Below are positions 9,759-21,099 of a DNA stretch of 64,000 nucleotides, piece by piece. The position numbers were made by a program, and so were the translations under genes. The DNA is from Shinisaurus crocodilurus (lineage: Eukaryota; Chordata; Lepidosauria; Squamata; Shinisauridae): assembly GCA_021292165.1 (NCBI GenBank), contig CM037876.1, forward strand, positions 116,627,379-116,691,378, written 5' to 3'. The notes under the pieces are model-generated. The model was not told where the DNA came from and made no database searches. It saw only the letters and a program-made list of their open reading frames with translations. Position 1 is the stretch's first letter; every line of letters starts with the position of its first letter.

Positions 9759-10689
9759 CAGGGATGTTGAAGAGTCCTTGTCCTTGAGTCACGAGTCGAG
9801 TCACGAGTCTTTGGACCCGAGTCTCGAGTCGAGTCTCGAGTCCGAGATCCAAAATAGTGACTCGAGTCCCGAGTCACTCCCAAAGCGGTGGCCCATGGAG
9901 GGAGCGGGAGGGTCTCCACGAGAGGAAGAAGAGCTGTCCTTCCTCCCGCGGAGACCCTCCCGCTCCCTCCATGGGCCGCTGCCGCCACCACTTACCGTCA
10001 GCGGCAGGGATGTATTACGAGCCCTCCCTGCGCTCGTAGTTCTCCACGGCTCGCTCTTCTGAACGGCACGGAGCATTCTCCGTGCCGCTCGAGTCGCCAC
10101 CGCCACTTCGCCACCGCCCGCACGCCGCTGCCGCTCACCCCACCACCACTGCCGCCACCTCGCCATTGCACGCCGCCTCGCCACCACCCGCCCGCCACCG
10201 CTGCCACTCACCTCGCCTCCGCCTCCGCTCACATTGCCACCGCCTCACCATTGCACGCTGCCGCGCCTCCCACACTGGTCCCGTCCCGTCACTTCCGCCG
10301 TGCCAGAAGTGACACAACGGACCAGCGCGGGAGGCGCGGCAGTGTGCAATGGCGAGGTGGCGGCAGCGGCGAGGCAGCATGCAATGGCGAGGTGGCAGCG
10401 GCGGTGGTGGTGGTGGTGAGGTGAGCGGCGGCAGCGGGCGGGCAGCGGGCGGGCGGCGGCGAGGCGGCGTACAATGGCGAGGCGGCGTGCAATGGCGAGG
10501 CGGCAGTGGCGGTGGTGGTGAGGTGAGCGGCGGCGGCGGGCGGGCAGCGGTGACGGAGTCCTTGGTGTCGTGTCCCGAGTCGAGTCTCGAGTCCCATTAC
10601 AAATAATGGGACTCGAGTCTGACGAGAGTCAGAGGGGGGACTCAGTCCGACTCACGAGTTGAGTCCTGGAGTCCGAGTCCCCATCCCTG
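9759..10689 (-). mobile_element. GAGTC-family non-autonomous hAT element, 931 bp
   Basis: The terminal 8-bp inverted repeats CAGGGATG and CATCCCTG are bounded by perfect 8-bp target duplications CTGCCTAT (9751-9758 and 10690-10697). Inside the left end are about 11 GAGTC words in 120 bp. The right end has a similar array in both orientations. The interior holds a perfect 28-bp inverted repeat (9890-9917 and 9950-9977), a CpG-rich region with CCG/CCA triplet tracts (about 10090-10550), and a minus-strand splice donor ACG/GTAAGT at 9995. Strand is given as that of the transposase in the 3388 copy. The long GC-rich reading frames look like composition artefacts. It lies in an MLPH intron. Confidence 0.93.
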
Positions 10690-11576
10690 CTGCCTATATG
10701 AGAATGTGGAGGAAATCCACAATGGAAAATCTTTTCCAAGCAGGACTTCAGATACCGACTTATGGTGACTAAAATTGGGCAGGAGATCCAGTTAAATCCA
10801 TAGGGTGAAATCCAATGAAGAACTGGGGGGGGGATTCCCCCTCCACCCTGCAGCCCCTTCAAAATCTGCTCCAGAGGGTTGGGACAGGAGGCTGGAGGGG
10901 GGTGAAGAGTGGGAGAAAGTTAATTGCAGGACATTGGATTCCACCATTCTGATTTATTTCTAATCAAAGCAAATGCTGGTTTATACTAGCACAGCATCTG
11001 CCACGTTGTCCAATATGTTTCTGTTTGCTTTCAGTGCAGCTAGAAATACACGCCACACTCTATTTGCCTTCTGGACTATGATTAAGAAATGTAATGTTTG
11101 ATTTGTAGGACGGGCCCTTGCATACTTATATTCATGTAGGTAGGGCTGGAAATGTTTCATATACAGAGTAATTAACATTGCTCTTATGGTACGTTTACTA
11201 ATAGCATTGCACTGAAATGTTTTTATTTCTGCTTTAGCAAATGTCTGGAAGTATGACCAAATACAGAATCCTTCACAGAGATGGTAGCTAGGAACTTATG
11301 CAGCCAAGGCTGCAGAAAATCAAAAATTAATGCATATAGAAAAGTTAAGTGTCACAGAAACACCGGTCAGTTTTAGATTCTGATTTGTTCAGTGATATCA
11401 GCCTTCTAACCATCAAGCCTCTGCTAGTATTGAGTGTCTGCATATATAATAAGATGTGGGTGGGGGGTGGAGGTGCACAAGAGCTATGAATGGACTTGGA
11501 TGGGTCAGCAGAGATTTGTAGGACCTTTTTCTGTCTGAACCTGCATAGGATTGCATCCAACTTTCAACCTTTAGAG
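10690..11576. other. MLPH intron, nothing recognised
   Basis: No exon or defined element. A CTGCATAGGATTGCATCC word at 11541-11558 resembles the end of the piggyBac-like MITE family found elsewhere. Confidence 0.45.
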
Positions 11577-11662
11577 CAGTGTTCTCCAACCTTGGGTCCC
11601 CAGATGTTTTTGGCCTACAACTCCCAGCATGCCCCAGCCAGCTCCAAGGTTGGACAACACTG
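11577..11662. mobile_element. Short hAT-type MITE, 86 bp
   Basis: It begins CAGTGTTCTCCAACCTTGGG and ends CCAAGGTTGGACAACACTG. The flanking CTTTAGAG (11569-11576) and CTTTAGAA (11663-11670) are an 8-bp duplication with one mismatch. It is an internally deleted relative of the 136-bp copy at 6414. Confidence 0.88.
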
Positions 11663-14600
11663 CTTTAGAAGCTATAATGTAAACAAATCCATAATAATAC
11701 ATCCATGTTTTTATGTTGTTTTATCAAAGCTATACCAAGGCTGTGCGTATACAAGTGAAGCAGGGCTCAATGATGCTCTGCACCAGGAGGGCCCAAAGGG
11801 TTTGTGGTCTTGAGGGCAACACCATTGTACAAAATATCAGGTCACACCATGAAAGCTGTGTGGTAACAGGATGGCGTACATGTAACTCAGCGTAGAGGCG
11901 AGCTAAGCACTGATGAGAGGGATAGCGGACAGACAGTGTCAGCTGTGTAAAAAACCTTCTCAGGACATGCAGCACAATGCAGGCCAAGTTTGAAGTTTCA
12001 CTGATTTCAGTGGAAGTCTTCATTTATTCTGTTTTTTTTTATCATGCCCTTGCTTGAGGAGCTCAGGGTCGTGGCATAGTCCTCCCTCTCTTTATCTTAC
12101 CCTCACACAACCATATGAGGTAGACCAGACTGAGAAAGGGGGATTGGTCCTAATCTAACACACGAACCCATACATCACGTTGACTCTCAGTTGAGTGGTA
12201 TAAGTGCTTATATCTCTGCCACTGAAATCAGTAAGACCTAGAAGTGCTTAACTGTGGCAGACTCAAACCCATAACTTTATTTAGTACATGTATAGCTTGC
12301 CTTTCTTCCATGAGAGGGTTCCACCCTTAAAGACAGCACAAACATACTTTTAAATAATAAATAAATAAAATAAAGGAACTCAAGGTGGCATACATAGGAG
12401 AGACCCAGACCACCTTGGCTGCATCTTGTGCCTTCACACTACTTCTTTACCCCATATCAAGACAGAAGCCCTCTTCAGATTTCTTTCACACATTGGACCA
12501 ATAGATGAGGGCCATCCCTCATTGCATGTGTCATGCGCACCATCGAGCCCCACCCCTGACATCCATGCATACAGCATGAACACTCGTGTGACCTGGAATC
12601 CCAGTCACACAGGGGTCCAGGTCACTTGGAAGCCTTTGCATGTTCCACTGTACACGCAAAGCCCACCTTCCTGCAGATGTTTGTGCGGTACACACAGATG
12701 CAAGGTAAAGGGGCTTATCAATATGTGTCATGTTGTGGGAGGGGCTACTCAGTGTGGTCCTGCCCTACTCCCCTCTCACACGTTGGTCTAACACGTGAGG
12801 GAAACATCTGGAGATGGCAACAGCAATGTTCCCAAAGCAGCTGGTGGCGGGAAGACACATCAAATATGAATTTGATGGCAGTGACAAGCTTCCCGGCTGT
12901 GAAATTTTTACCCACTATCTGTCTCGTTCATGATTAGGAATATAGGGGGTGGGCGTATTATTTAGTTATGTGTTTATAATTTTGTAAAACTTGAATTTCT
13001 AAATTGACTATAAACTTGTGTGTGTGTGTGTTATTTTCAGCAGTGTGTTATTCATCAATTATTTTCTATAGCACAATTCATTTACACGAGTCTTTACAGA
13101 ATAACATGAGAGAGGAGGAGGAGGACAGATCCCTGCCCTGAGGAGTTTAAAATTTATTTTTTTACAGTGAGGGAAACAACTTCTTTGAATGAGCTAATAG
13201 GTGGCAATGGGCGGGGAAGCTACTGCTATTTATATCTGCTTATTCATAAAACCCCACTAAGTTTAACCTCATGGTTTAACTGGGTCCACAGCAATAGGAA
13301 ATTGACTTTTGCATGTTAAATAAATTGGATGGGGGCAGCCACATTTCTTATTCATATGTCTGTCCCATTCAGGTATAAATCAGGGGTTGGGCCTACTGAT
13401 TACACCAAAAATGGGACACAGGTGATGAGTTCTGGACCCCGCCCCCACCCCGCATCTGTCTGCACTCCATCACATCAGACACTTTTCTTCCAACACCAGA
13501 AATATACTGAGCTGTGTGACACATGCCTGAAATGACAACGTGTGCAGGGGCAAATACTGAGAGGGTCCAGCTCTCCTCAACCACCGCACGCCCCTGTTGG
13601 TGTAATGCACCCCACCCACCACACACATATGGCAGACATGTGAATAAGTAAACCTGGCCCTATTTGTAATTGTAAGTGTGGAGGTGCCACACACACCACC
13701 CCACTGAGTGAGAAAGTCTAAAGGGAGACTGGACCTGCGTTCCGCTTAATGTAGTTGTGGTTCTCTCTGCAATCATGAGCTCTGATTGTGCAAGTTTGCA
13801 GTTGTGGGGAGAGGCCAAATGTGATTACACTCTCCATTCAGACCTTCCCATCCAATGCAGGAAAGCTGGGGGTAGGGAGTGGTGGGGCTGGTGCCCCATA
13901 GCCCCTCTGCACTTCTGCATGGCCCCATAGCCCATCTGCACTTCCAGTTATGAACACCTGAACTGGGCTCCAGTCACATCTAATCTGGCTCTAAAGTTTT
14001 GTGGCTCAAACAAACAAAAATATCCAGGTATCATCAAGGTCCTAGAACATGGGCCTTGACATTAAATACAGCCAAGCAGTCATTTTACCTTTGTTTTCAC
14101 AATGTAGAATATCAGATAGACTTATCAGCATTGCATTGATACATGTGCATTAAATGTTGCAATAGAACTTTTGGAAACATTTTATCCCTGCTATCTGATC
14201 CAAGTCTTAGCGTCTTGTGATTTTAGAAGTCACAATGGAAAGACTTTTATTTAGCTGGTGATTCCTCACAGTGTTTTCAGAGCCAGTGATCAGAAAGAAA
14301 CAAAGTTGATCCCTGTCACATTGAATCAAACTCATCAGCACACATGCTTAGTTTTAGATTCCAAAAGTTGTTGAATCATACAAGATGTTCTCTGCACCTC
14401 CCCTGCTCCTGTTCTTGGAGTTAGATGCATTGTCTGAATATCTTTGCTCCCTCTTCTCATCAGGATCCAACTTCTGCTACAGCCAGTTAGAGACAAGCCA
14501 GTTCGCAGAGATCCCCTTACATGCAACCAGTCACAAGGGGACATTTTAGTATGAATTGGACTGGGCATGGATGCAGATCACAGTTTCTGCACATGGATGC

Positions 14601-14778
14601 AGTTTCTGTGATTGTTGCAGCACTTTTTCCAGCTGCCACAATCACAGGAATAGCCGTGGCTGTGACTGTATACGTAGAACCTGGTTTATGCTCATCTTTC
14701 TCCGTGTGATTATTGCTTCCATGTGGGAAATCTGAAAGGATCGTGGTGATACAGGGTTAGGGTTAGAAAATAAATAAG
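11663..14778. other. MLPH intron, weak SINE traces
   Basis: Apart from a SINE-like antisense trace near 12090-12150 (CCATATGAGGTAGACCAGACTGAG), an ATAAATAAAATAAA tail at 12355-12374 and a (GT)n run near 13018, no element or exon could be supported. Confidence 0.4.
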
Positions 14779-14786
14779 GTGTAAAC

Positions 14787-14922
14787 CAGCCTTCCAGAAC
14801 GTAGTGCCCCCCAGATGTTTTGGACTTCAATTCCCATCAGCCCCAGCCAGCATGGCCAATGGTCAGGCATGCTAGGAGTTGTAATCTAAAACATCTGGAG
14901 GGCACCAGGATGAGAAAGATTG
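14787..14922. mobile_element. hAT-like MITE, CCAGATGTTTTGGAC family
   Basis: A palindromic element with a central CCCATCAGCCCCAGCCAGCA and mirrored ends. Flanks GTGTAAAC (14779-14786) and GTATAAAC (14923-14930) form an 8-bp target duplication with one mismatch. It has the same family core as 8819 and 31147. Confidence 0.85.
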
Positions 14923-14930
14923 GTATAAAC

Positions 14931-15640
14931 CATCTCCTACTCTTTGCAGAATTAGGGTCAGAAAACCCCTAGCACCAGAGATTAGCTGGACCACAAAGTT
15001 GGCATCATCACATTAAAACATAATTAGGAAATTCCAAAGCATCAGACCAGTAGTGGGATAGCAAGACAGAGGCTGCAGAGGAATGAGATACTAAGGATAG
15101 AGAAAGGTGGAAGAGGTTATATCTGGAATGGCAAAGTGATGTGGAGGCAGGCTAGGTACAGAACATCTGAAGCAGCAACAAGAAATAAGACAAGGGACAG
15201 AGGTGCTGCTAGTCAGTTTCCTGGTTCACACATCAGAACAACCCAGTGTGGGTTTTAAACCCAGGATTGTTCTGAGTGAGCGAGCATGCTAGTGCACACT
15301 ACCCAATAATTCCCACTTAGTGGGAGCAGCTAAACAATCCTGGGTTATTTCTCATGACGTGTGAACCATGACCTCTGGCTTGTTTCTCCTGACAACCCAA
15401 AGAAATAATCAACAGTTTATTGTTGGGTTATTCCTCTGACTTGTTGGGGGCGAGACAAGCCAGAGCTTTGTTCATATGTCACAACAAATAATGTTCAGGG
15501 ACTCACACTCTTAGCAGGCCTGCAGGAAAGCTAATCTGGGACTAGGAGTACAGCCTTGTCAGAATGGGGATGCACTTTCCCTGAAGGATCAGGTTTGTAG
15601 TCTGAGGATTCTCCTAGACCTGCCTTTGCTCCAGGATGCA
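14931..15640. other. Intron with hairpin-rich repeat remnant
   Basis: At about 15225-15480 there are several short inverted words around AACCCAGGATTGTTCTGAG and AATCCTGGGTTATT, with similar vocabulary at 42340-42740. It is probably a non-autonomous DNA transposon, but no target duplication could be fixed. Confidence 0.4.
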
Positions 15641-16585
15641 CAGGTTGCTGCTGTGGCCAGGTATACTTTTGCACAGGTGTGGTTACTGCAGGAACTGTGC
15701 CCTTTTCTGAAAAAGAGGATCAGGCTGCAGTCACACATGCCTTGCTCACAATCAGATTGCATTACTGCAATATGCTCGACATGGGACTGCCCTTAAAAAG
15801 TGTTCAGACACTTCTTCAGCTAGTGCAAAATCCAGTGACTAGCATGTTGGCAGGAATGCACTTCACAGATCATATACTGTAACTCCGGTATTATGTGAGT
15901 TGCACTGGCTTCCAATTGTTTCCTGGTTCAACTGAAGGTGCTGCAGATTGCCTATAAAGCCTTTAAATGGTTTGAGGCCAGATTATTTGAAGGACTGTCT
16001 TCTCCCACTTGAAGCTGCCTGCTGTCTGAAACACAGGACAGAGCCTTCTCAGTAATGGCACCAAGGCTGTGGAATGCCCTTCTTTGTGAAGCTTGGTTGG
16101 TTCCCTGTCTTTAGGTGAGTAGTCAAGACTTTCTTATTGTATCAGGGTTTTGGATTATTTTAAATTTGCACATTGCTTCTACAAATGGTTTAGAGTTGCT
16201 TTGATTTTTAGCCCTCAGTTATTTTGCATTTTATTGTGATATATTGATTTTTATTGTGTTTCTAATCTACAGTAAAACCTTGGTCTGCAAGTGTTTTGCA
16301 AGACAAGCAAATTTTTAAAATAAATTTTAACTTGATAAACAAGCAACGTCTTGCAATACAAGTACTGTAGTACGGTGAAGAAAAATGAAGACTTTACACT
16401 ATCATTCTTTATTGCAACTTAAATTAAAAATATGTGTATAAATTTCTTATGGGGAATTTCGCTTTGATATACAAGTGCTTTGGATTACAAACACATTTCC
16501 GGAACAAATTATGCTTGCAATCCAAGGTATTACTGTATATTGTAAGATGCCTTGGGGTTGCTTTTAGCATATCTTCTAAATTAAA
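15640..16585 (+). mobile_element. L2-type LINE, 3' region, interrupted
   Basis: Degenerate coding sequence on the plus strand includes remnants equivalent to the L2 ORF2 end (CACTGGCTTCCAATTGTTTC, GCCTATAAAGCCTTTAAATGG, GGCTGTGGAATGCCC). A tail follows that resumes after an inserted transposon as GATGCCTTGGGGTTGC and ends in AAATAAATAAA near 16585. Multiple stops make it inactive. Confidence 0.75.
16270..16535. mobile_element. Tc1/mariner-type (Tigger-like) MITE nested in L2
   Basis: It is bounded by TA on both sides (16268-16269 and 16536-16537). It has 22-bp terminal inverted repeats starting CAGTAAAACCTTGG on the left and CAGTAATACCTTGG on the right, with few mismatches. The sequence interrupts the L2 tail cleanly, so it inserted after the L2. 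No transposase is encoded. Confidence 0.85.
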
Positions 16586-18015
16586 TAAATAAAGGAACAA
16601 AATTACAGCAGCATCTGTGAAGGGAAGGTCATAGGCAAGAGCAGAAAGTTATCTTAAGATTGAAAGTGAGACTTGAATGGATGTTAGAAGCAAAGCAGGC
16701 AGCTTAATTTTCTTGCGGCCAAAAAGTCTTTGCCAGAGCAGTTCTATATTGCTACTTAAGTAAGATCTTTGCTGCTTTCCTGAGATATGTGGGTTCAAGA
16801 GACTAGCCACTGTGAATGCATCTGGAAGAAATATACCAAACAGTATATAGCAAACAACATATACAGGGAAAGGCTAGAGGTAATTAGACCATAATGATTC
16901 TTTCAGATTTTGACAATTATGTGTATTAAAAACGTACTTCCTCCTGGATCACTCATACTACAGTCTGCCCACCATGGATGTAGGAAAATATTGTCTGCTG
17001 ATTACGGATACTGTAAAGTCATTAATGTAAATGTACTCTTTAAAGGAGCTTCCCATTTTGATGATTCACTTCCTGGCTCTTCCCTCAAAATAAATAATTC
17101 ATTTAGCAGCAGTGAATTCAGTTTTCCCTTCTCTTCCCAAGAAATTTAGTATTTGCATGTTTTTCTTTCACATTCTTGTCTTAGTTTCTCAAGGGAAAGT
17201 CTAGCTTTTACAAGTGTATAATTTATTTATTTTTAATTTTGTGGTATGGAAGCTTGTCCTGTCTAGTAAAAGCATCAGACTCCATCATGCTAAAAGGCCT
17301 TTTAATTGTCAACCCTTGCTGTAAGATTCAAATTCGCCATCAGTTTTCCTCATGAAGATTGCATCTTCATACTCTTGCAGCATCCAAGGACTTGGTAAAC
17401 ACATATAAAACCCCAAGTTCTTAAATATTTAGTAAAATTATCATGGTGGGTTTCTTTCTGTCACTCAGCGTATTTGGTTGTGACATGGGAGTATTGTTTC
17501 AGTCCAGACCACAACAAACAACAAAGTAACAGAGGTAGTGCAGGTCTTGTGAAAAACAAAAGATTCATGAACCTTCCTTTGTGTACATTTAAGTTATATC
17601 CTTTCCCAGACTGTCAATTTGTTCTACATTTTAAGGCTTTTTAAAAGTGCATATCTAAATTTTATTTTCCAGTAAAGCAAAATGCTGATGGAGAAGTTAC
17701 CGACATGTAGCTAAGAACTTCAAGAAGCTTGAGGGTTCATTTTTGTATAGCTGCATTTCCCACTCCACTGACTCTTGGAGATGCCTACAAAACAAATGTA
17801 TGGACCTAGCTTACTATGAAAGATGGAGACCTATCTTTTTCCAGTCATTCATTAAACATCTGTCTTTTCATGAACCTCATGCCTACTTTTTCCTGCTTTT
17901 CTTCAATAAGATTTAATATTTAACAAATTAGTGGTGTAAAAGAAATTTTGAATTTCAATAAAACCACATTATTACAAAAAGAACATTTTTGTGATGACAT
18001 CATTTAGATTACATC
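16586..18015. other. MLPH intron, apparently unique sequence
   Basis: No exon, splice-bounded frame or recognisable repeat was found. The region is AT-rich and unstructured by eye. Confidence 0.45.
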
Positions 18016-18134
18016 CCATAATCTAAGAGCCAGTGTGTTGCAGGAGTCAGAGTGTTGGATTGGAACTTGGAAGAGCCAGGTTCTAGTCCCCATGGAGCTC
18101 ACTGGATCACTTTGGGTCAGTCACTGATTGTATG
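18016..18134 (+). mobile_element. tRNA-derived SINE, 5' half (split copy)
   Basis: It contains GCCAGTGTGTTGCAGGAGTC, a B-box-like GGTTCTAGTCC, and GGGTCAGTCACTG, which match the head of the SINE whose 3' half resumes at about 18990. The two halves are separated by about 850 bp of unrelated sequence. Confidence 0.75.
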
Positions 18135-18985
18135 GACAGTGCTTAGTTGGGTCCAGGTGATGAAGAGAAGGGAATAAATTAGACACACAGCTGGGAGAAT
18201 AAATTTGCCACAAGTTTATTGACTTTCACTTGATTAGGCTTGGTGGTGGCATAGGGTGCGCATCCTGTCGTTGGCCAGCCCGCCTGCTGTCCAATTCCCC
18301 CTTCCTGGCCCGAATGCCTGGAGTGCTGGTGGTGGATGGCAGGGCCAGGGGCTCACCACTGCGTGGACCACTAATGTGGACCCCCTTCCAGCACCCCAGA
18401 TGTGGTCAGCTCACAGCCCCTAGCTTGGATTCCCACCGTTGCGGAACGGGGAGCCCAGTCCTGCTCCCTGCCCCCAGTGGATCCAGCCCAGTGCCTATCA
18501 TGCCTACATAGTTGTGACAAATGTTATAAAATGAAGCATCCACAAATAATTTACTGAGTGTCCAGATCAACTGATTTACAATGGACTTAATCTTGCAGTG
18601 GGGAAGGCAAAAACCCTTGCACCGTCTTTGCCAATTGGTATGCAGGTAAAATTCCTTCCCAGCCCCATTAACTGGTAGCTACTTTTGCCACTGCAAGGCA
18701 TCTTGCTCCCTGGGGTGGGTGGGTGGGGGAAGCCAGCGACTGCAATGCTGCAGCCGCGTGGGAGGCCTGCTTTTATGGGCCTCGGATTGAACTGGAGTGA
18801 GAACAAAGGAGAGAGATCTCACTCTGGTGGATCTGCCCCTTTGGCCCCACCCCTGTCCAGCCCATAAGGATGCCAATTGGCTCACCAGAAGGTGCCAACC
18901 TTGCAGCTGAGCACTTGCTCCTCGCCAGCCTTTCCTCCCCTTGCTGCCGGCCTGCGTGCTCACACAAGTCACGGCTCCCTGGTAA
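18135..18985 (-). mobile_element. Probable solo LTR or similar insertion splitting a SINE
   Basis: This 850-bp GC-richer block lies between the two halves of one SINE, so it is a younger insertion. On the minus strand it has a TATA-like CCCATAAAAGCAG near 18771-18783. Two AATAAA-type signals follow about 560 bp further on, near 18200-18220. That arrangement suits an LTR read on the minus strand. No clear target duplication or TG...CA ends were fixed, so the class is inferred. No protein is encoded. Confidence 0.45.
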
Positions 18986-19135
18986 GCGGGGAACTCAGCC
19001 TCTCTGTGAGCCTAACCTACCTCACAGGGTTGTTGTGAGGATAAAATGAAGAAGAGAAGGATCATGTAAGCTGCCTTGGGTTCCTTGCAGGAGGAAAAGA
19101 GGTGGGATATAAATGTAATAAATGAATAATCTTTT
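18986..19135 (+). mobile_element. tRNA-derived SINE, 3' half (split copy)
   Basis: Contains GAGCCTAACCTACCTCACAG, GTTGTTGTGAGGATAAAATG, and a GGGATATAAATGTAATAAATG tail. The same body is present at 40748-40912 and, inverted, at 53189-53290. Confidence 0.85.
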
Positions 19136-19289
19136 TAGTAGCAGTTTTCTTCCATGTGCGTAGTAGCAGTGATTCAAGCTAAGTTGAAAATAACTTGAAA
19201 ACTATAAATAGTAAAGGCTTCCCTCCATTCTCCTGTGAAGATCCATCAAAGTTCCAATTCACATTTCCATGTTTTACTTAGGCACTTAC

Positions 19290-19417
19290 TCTAAACGCTC
19301 TTCCTCTTTTTTGCGCAGATCGAAGTCCCGCTGAACCACTTCCCAAACATGTTTGGCCTCCTCATCTGTCAGTTTGGAAAGATCCAGTTTCCGTCCCATC
19401 TTTAGAAAGCAGAGCAC
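19290..19417 (-). CDS. MLPH: Melanophilin first coding exon
   Basis: On the minus strand the acceptor TTTCTGATTTCAG precedes 19417. Eighteen bases of 5' UTR lead to the start codon at 19399-19397 (context AAAGATGG). The exon encodes 36 residues and part of a 37th, starting [18 protein letters not shown] and ending [10 protein letters not shown]. It closes with the donor GTAAGTG after 19290. This is the first Slp-homology helix, which contacts Rab27. LTDEEA and RDFDLR favour melanophilin over its paralogue MYRIP (LTDDET, RDFNLR as I recall it). The presence of an acceptor shows at least one upstream non-coding exon, which was not found. Confidence 0.94.
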
Positions 19418-19419
19418 CT

Positions 19420-20065
19420 GAAATCAGAAACAAAGGCCTGGTAAACTCTGTCAAACAAGTCATACTTAAGTTACAGGTAGGTATTCCTAGACAATATTTC
19501 TTTTTCCTTCTAAAGTACCGTATATTTGGTCTTTTCCGGGATGTTTTTCAGATATTTTTTTTAATGAACTCCAGGCATAATGTATAATGAGAGATATAAA
19601 AAAAGAGTTATTATTACCAGTCATCAATAGAGTATCTACTCCATATACATACACCTAGAATAATGTAGGAGGTTTTTTTTGGGGGGGGGGACCTTTATAT
19701 TCCACAACCTGTGCAAACTTCAACATATAGTAGTAGCAGCCATGTAACTGGAATAACACTGAAAAGCGATAGTTCCAGCCATGTGTAAAGACAGTATCTT
19801 TCCAGAGAGTTCTAGGTGGCATATTGTAGAGTTATCATTGTGCATGTAGCCAAGTTCTGCCATAATTTCTGCTGCTGCATCACGGGCACCTGTTTCTTAT
19901 GATGAATAACCCGTTCCTCTTCCTCATGTTTGGAACGCCTTTAGAATTGTTTTTAAAATGTTTTCCATATGTGAACAGATGGCTACTTAACCACATATTC
20001 ACACATATGACCCTTTAAAAGAAGAATGGAAAAAACAATGATGAAAGTCTACTTTTCCCTCTCAA
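19420..20065. other. Intron 1 or upstream sequence, nothing recognised
   Basis: Contains T- and G-runs near 19670-19690. No exon or repeat boundary identified. Confidence 0.4.
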
Positions 20066-20510
20066 CACTGAAACACCATTTAAGAACCTTTAAAGCTCTA
20101 CATGGTCTAGTACCAGGATAACTTAAGGACTGCCTCGTCCCATACCTAAACACTTAGATCAACATCAGATGCCTTGCTCAATGTGCCCCTGCTGTGTGAG
20201 GTTCAGAGGGTGGCCTTGTGGGACAGGGCTTTTTCTTTCAGCGCACTCCCAATGTAGATGTCCACCTAGGGACACCTATCACTGTCCTGTCTTCTGATGT
20301 ATGGCCAAAACCTGACTATAGGGCAGTTTGGGGATATGCTGTTGTCTGATTGTGGATAGGTTGATATTGCTGCAGTACCCCTAGCTATATTTATCTGTGG
20401 TTATATCATTTACTTTTAATTGGGTTTGCATTTTTTTTGTTTTATTGAAAATGTAGCTGCCTTGCATATCTATTATAACAGAAAAGTAGGTTACAAATTG
20501 TTTAAATATT
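20066..20510 (+). mobile_element. L2-type LINE 3' fragment
   Basis: AAAGCTCTACATGGTCTAGT and a following GGACTGCCTCGTCCCATACC correspond to the L2 ORF2 end (K-A-L-H-G-L, L-x-D-C-L-V-P-Y). A diverged 3' UTR ends near AAATTGTTTAAATA. The frame is broken by stops. Confidence 0.65.
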
Positions 20511-20731
20511 TTTTTCTATCATTTTAAAGTTTTCCTGAGTGTGTCTAGACCAGAAATCACTCGCATCCAATCTAGTCAGAGAGAAAATATAAAATATAAG
20601 TGCGAGCAGACACACTTTTTTATTCACATGCCTGTCCCATACACAGATAAAGTAGTGGGTGGGACTACAACTTTTACATCAAAAGAGGTGTGGCAGGGAG
20701 ATCAATCCTTGTCTGCCCAACCCCTGGACAC

Positions 20732-20891
20732 CAGGGCCGGTGCGACCCTTAGGCCAACTAGGCAGCTGCCCAGGGCGCAGGGCTAAAGGGGGTGCCAGAA
20801 ATAGGGAGGGAGGGCTCAAGTGGGAAGGGGGGGGGGAGTTGCTAAATATCTGATCTTGCCTAGGGCACCAAACTGCCTTGCACTGGTCCTG
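20732..20891 (-). mobile_element. hAT-like MITE, CAGGGCCGGTGC family
   Basis: Perfect 8-bp target duplications CTGGACAC (20724-20731 and 20892-20899) bound an element starting CAGGGCCGGTGC and ending GCACTGGTCCTG. The copy at 51595 is the same family in the opposite orientation. No coding sequence. Confidence 0.93.
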
Positions 20892-21099
20892 CTGGACACA
20901 CCTTATCTTCTTGCACTTCACTGCTCTGATATATGGAAGTGAGCTAGACTAGGGAGAAAAGTCTTTGAAGTAACAGAGTGTAGGGAGAGAAGGGAAGGGA
21001 AGAGAGAGTTTAGTTGCCTTCGCCCATGTGCCCTTTCCATGTTAAAATGGGTCCATCAACCATCCCCCCACAGAATCTATGCATGAATGTGCAGACATA

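Noticed and set aside
9888..10424. Long open frames (up to 178 codons) in the GC-rich interior of the GAGTC elements
   Set aside because: They occur in several frames and both strands, consist of A/G/R/P/H-rich low-complexity residues, and follow from CCG/CCA triplet composition. No domain is conserved between copies.
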